Part shown: one piece after another, positions 61,225-64,000 of the stretch
How the letters are laid out: each line of letters begins with the position of its first letter
Position numbering within the stretch: the first letter of the stretch is position 1
Origin: Halichondria panicea
Taxonomy: Eukaryota; Porifera; Demospongiae; Suberitida; Halichondriidae
Reading direction: 5' to 3'
NCBI RefSeq assembly: GCF_963675165.1
Contig: NC_087377.1
Location: 17,030,518 to 17,094,517, forward strand
Length of the DNA: 64,000 bases
The notes under the pieces: model-generated
Told to the model about the DNA's origin: nothing
The model's database searches: none
Seen by the model: only the letters and a program-made list of their open reading frames with translations
Position numbers and translations under genes: made by a program

Positions 61225-61641
61225 ATGTCTGACTATCTCACAATAGCAGATCTAGGAGATCTATACATAGCTACGTTTGATGCTCGAATCAAGTGGAGAA
61301 ACTTCTTGCTAGTTCTTAAAATACCCTCGGATATCATTGACAGAATTGGGAAAGATTGGAGCAACAATCCTGATGACTGCTATCGTGAGGGTTTGAAAGA
61401 ATGGCTGAAGGGTGAAGAGAGAAGCTGGGAAGATGTTGTCAAAGCTTTGTCAAGTCCCATTGTGGGCCACAGTGACATAGCCAAGACCATCGAGAAAGAT
61501 CATCTACAGTCTACTGATGCAAGCAATCCTACTGATGTGAAGTCAGAGGGTAAGCACTAGTTCAACACAGGAATGCATATCTCATACATGATGCTTAGTT
61601 TATTAGCTAGCTACTATAATATTCACCCGGGTCCCTCTCAT

Positions 61642-61678
<37 letters not shown>

Positions 61679-63656
61679 GTTTTTACAGTTGACGAAAATC
61701 ACCAGAAGATCAACGATGATTTGACTGTTTTCCTAGACGAGCTACTAGGTAAAGGTGCATTTGGAGCAGTCTTCAAAGGTAGCTACAAGGGCGAGATTTG
61801 TGCAGTCAAACTTCTAATTTACGAGGCTGTAGAAATGCAGACAGGTTTCCCAACAGGAAAAAGTGAAGAAGCCAGCAAAGCATTTGATCGTGAGTGTGAG
61901 TATCTCCAGTCACTCCAGCACCCAAACGTTGTTCTGTATTTGTCGACTGCCAAGCATCCCAAATCAGGTGGTACAATCCTCGTTGTTGAGCTGATGGATT
62001 GCAATCTGAGATCCTATTTCTCTAGCCTTGATGAACAGTCTCTCACTAGCAAATGGGAAATTAGCCTCTCCAAAGACATGGCTTGTGGTCTGGCCTACAT
62101 TCACAGCAAGCAGATTATCCACCGTGACCTCTGTGGCGATAACGTCTTGCTGAAGCTTACACGACCAGTGCCTGTCGCAAAGATATCCGACTTTGGCATG
62201 TCACGGCTATACGATCCCTCCAAGTTTAGCCACACCCTCACAGCCATTGGTCACCGTATGGGGTATCTACCTCTCGAGGCTATTCGATTGGGCAAGGAGA
62301 ATTACGATAATAGCGTCGATGTTTTTTCCCTTGGGGTGATTATGGTACAGATTGTTTGCAAGCTGAAGACGATCAAATCTGTGGAAGATCGATCATTCCA
62401 TGTTGCCCAGATACCTCACACACACAGGTTGAGGAAGCTTATCGACAGTTGCTTGCAAGAAGACATGAGGAGGAGACCATCTGCCAGGGACATCTGTGAG
62501 TTAATTAAATAATTAATGTGTTTTACATTATAATAATACCGCAAATAATTTGTGAGTCAATTGTATCTTGTATATACGATTTCGAAATTTTGTTCAGAAA
62601 ACGTTCCTTATTGAAGATTTAACTTTTACTTCAGATGCTTCACTGACAAGTGACTCTGATACAGTGGAGGCAACAAAGAGGGAGTCCAAGGACACTCAAG
62701 TAAAACATCAAGTATCTGAGAAAGACACTCATTCACAAGCATCTATCGATCGGCTTCAAGCTAAGCAAGTTTGTGGACTAGAAGAAGTGATCACTCCTCA
62801 ACAAGAACAGTTTGAAGTTCAACCCAGAGAAATTGATCATCTAGTGAAGTCTCTACAGATACAACCTCGGGAGAACACTCAACCAGATAATAAATTGACT
62901 GCAGATGTTGACCTTACAAGTGGCTCGGACACAGTGGAGGCAACAAAGAGGGAGTCAAAGGACACTCAACCAGTCAAGAAGGTGCCTACATGTAGTGTGT
63001 GAATGAGATTCCCACAGCAACAATAGTATTGTACCTTAACATGCATGCATGGATGCTGTCTCATGTGTTAAGCCGTAACTACACATCCGTTTGAGTGTGC
63101 CTATAATTATGTACTTCCTTTAGCGGAAGTTGTTTCTTGTTCTCGTCCTGTTGTAGAATTTCAATATTAACGTCAGTGTTTTAATTCAAAGATTTCCACC
63201 AACGTTCCCCTGTACAGGCATACAGGGAACGGATTGAGCACAAAGATGCTGAGCTGGTCAGGAGAGACGCCATCATTCAACATCAACATACCAGTAAGAA
63301 AGTGCCGTTTGGTCGACAGGTTATGATCATTAATTTGTCCTGTGCCTGATCATGTTAATCCTCGTGTATAATTCAGTGCCTGTGTAGTTGATACTGTGTA
63401 GTTGATGTAATTGTAGCACCAACTCAGACTTAACAGTTTATAATATCTCCAATGGTTGGTTTTTTATGTCGCTTATAAAGAATACTTTTACTTTTTGGCC
63501 CAATATTTTTCTTGAGGTGAATTGTCCTCTGTTACAGTAATGGAAGATGTGTGTAAGAAGACTGGAGTGAGGGACCAACAACTAGATCAAGAAGTCCCTG
63601 AGAGTGACATCATTCTAATCGCGGAGAAATTTCCTCACCTGCTGAACGTGCACAAG
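61225..63656 (+). CDS. Gene E: death - kinase - death fold, 3' end beyond window
   Basis: Exons 61225-61549, 61689-62495, 62635-62981, 63218-63293, 63538-63656 splice in frame (558 codons so far) and are the same exons as in gene D. The death-like domain is complete (DDCYREGLKEWL, SWEDVVKAL). The kinase has GKGAFGAVF, AVK, HRDLCGDN, DFGMSRL and a normal-length activation segment (LPLEAIRLGKENY). The linker again holds the SDTVEATKR unit twice. The last exon in view (VCKKTGVRDQQLD...FPHLLNVHK) corresponds to the start of the second death fold of gene D; the remaining exons would lie past 64000. Sequence and intron matches to D are close up to about 63805, after which they differ. It is the better preserved of the D/E pair. 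Confidence 0.8.
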
Positions 63657-64000
63657 GTAGGCAGTACTCTAAATCTTGTATCTACTTATCCTCCTGACAT
63701 TTTGGCAAGGGGAGCAAATGGTGCACTAGCCTCCTTCACAAGGCCTCAAAAAGGAGGCCTGCTACTGACTGTTTGCGCATGCGCAAAATAATTGGATAAT
63801 TTCCCCGTAATGTTTCTGAAATAATTATTACCCGAAAAATATCCTGAATAACATATACACACAAAGAATACTACATACACAGAGCTATATAGCTAGCTAG
63901 CTAGAGACAGAGCTGTACACGTTTGGTTACAGCAGCTATTTCTTCTGATAGAGTCTACATGTAGACTTTCACCAAGGTTATCAGATGGGCGTGGCCTGTC
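63657..64000 (+). other. Start of an intron of gene E
   Basis: After the donor (AAG|GTAGGC) the sequence follows the gene D intron until about 63805 and then diverges, with a TGCGCATGCGCA palindrome at about 63774 near the breakpoint. No exon seen. Confidence 0.5.

Overview
The window looks like animal nuclear DNA from a demosponge, most likely Amphimedon queenslandica or a close relative. This is an inference from gene content and style: spliced genes with many introns of about 60-250 bp, death-fold/kinase fusions, a USF-type bHLH-leucine-zipper gene, KDZ-associated cysteine clusters, and a dense background of palindromic and TIR-bounded repeats rich in ATGCATGC and (CA)n. There is no operon structure, CRISPR array, rRNA or tRNA that I can support.

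Layout. 1-6240: repeats, a TIR element carrying a dead RecQ-helicase piece, and an intact non-LTR retrotransposon ORF lying inside pogo/Tigger-type TIRs. 6455-9175: kinase gene 1 (damaged death domain, protein kinase, six-blade Kelch propeller). 9.2-12.6 kb: decayed repeats and a remnant of the neighbouring minus-strand gene. 12.8-29.4 kb: an unrelated block with two minisatellites, a broken PHD-finger gene (+), a multi-exon P-loop NTPase gene with a 22-residue repeat tail and a PHD finger (-), a gene with CxC5/CxC6-like clusters of the KDZ transposon type (+), and many MITEs. 29460-32780: gene B, a different kinase plus coiled coil fused to the same Kelch module. 33-38.5 kb: broken USF copy 1 (-) with nested transposons. 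38822-41758: gene 2 (death-kinase-Kelch, intact). 42-45.5 kb: broken USF copy 2. 45843-49637: gene D (death-kinase-death-death). 50-55.5 kb: an ankyrin/coiled-coil gene. 56.3-60.9 kb: intact USF copy 3 (-) with a 460-bp CA repeat. 61225-end: gene E (death-kinase, C-terminus running off the window).

How it fits together. Most of 33-64 kb is a segmental tandem amplification. The unit is a death-kinase gene on the plus strand, then a convergent minus-strand gene, then a minus-strand USF copy whose 5' end lies back to back with the next kinase gene across a short promoter holding two CACGTG E-boxes. The kinase genes keep a shared chassis (death fold plus kinase) but swap C-termini: a Kelch propeller in genes 1 and 2, extra death folds in D and probably E. 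The same linker and Kelch exons have been placed behind an unrelated kinase in gene B. Between the three Kelch copies, substitutions concentrate after the GG doublet of each blade and just before the next inner strand, the face that binds ligand in Keap1. The most interesting reading is a diversifying, IRAK/Pelle-like signalling family with a variable recognition propeller. That reading is inference; the exon structures and residue differences are read directly from the sequence.
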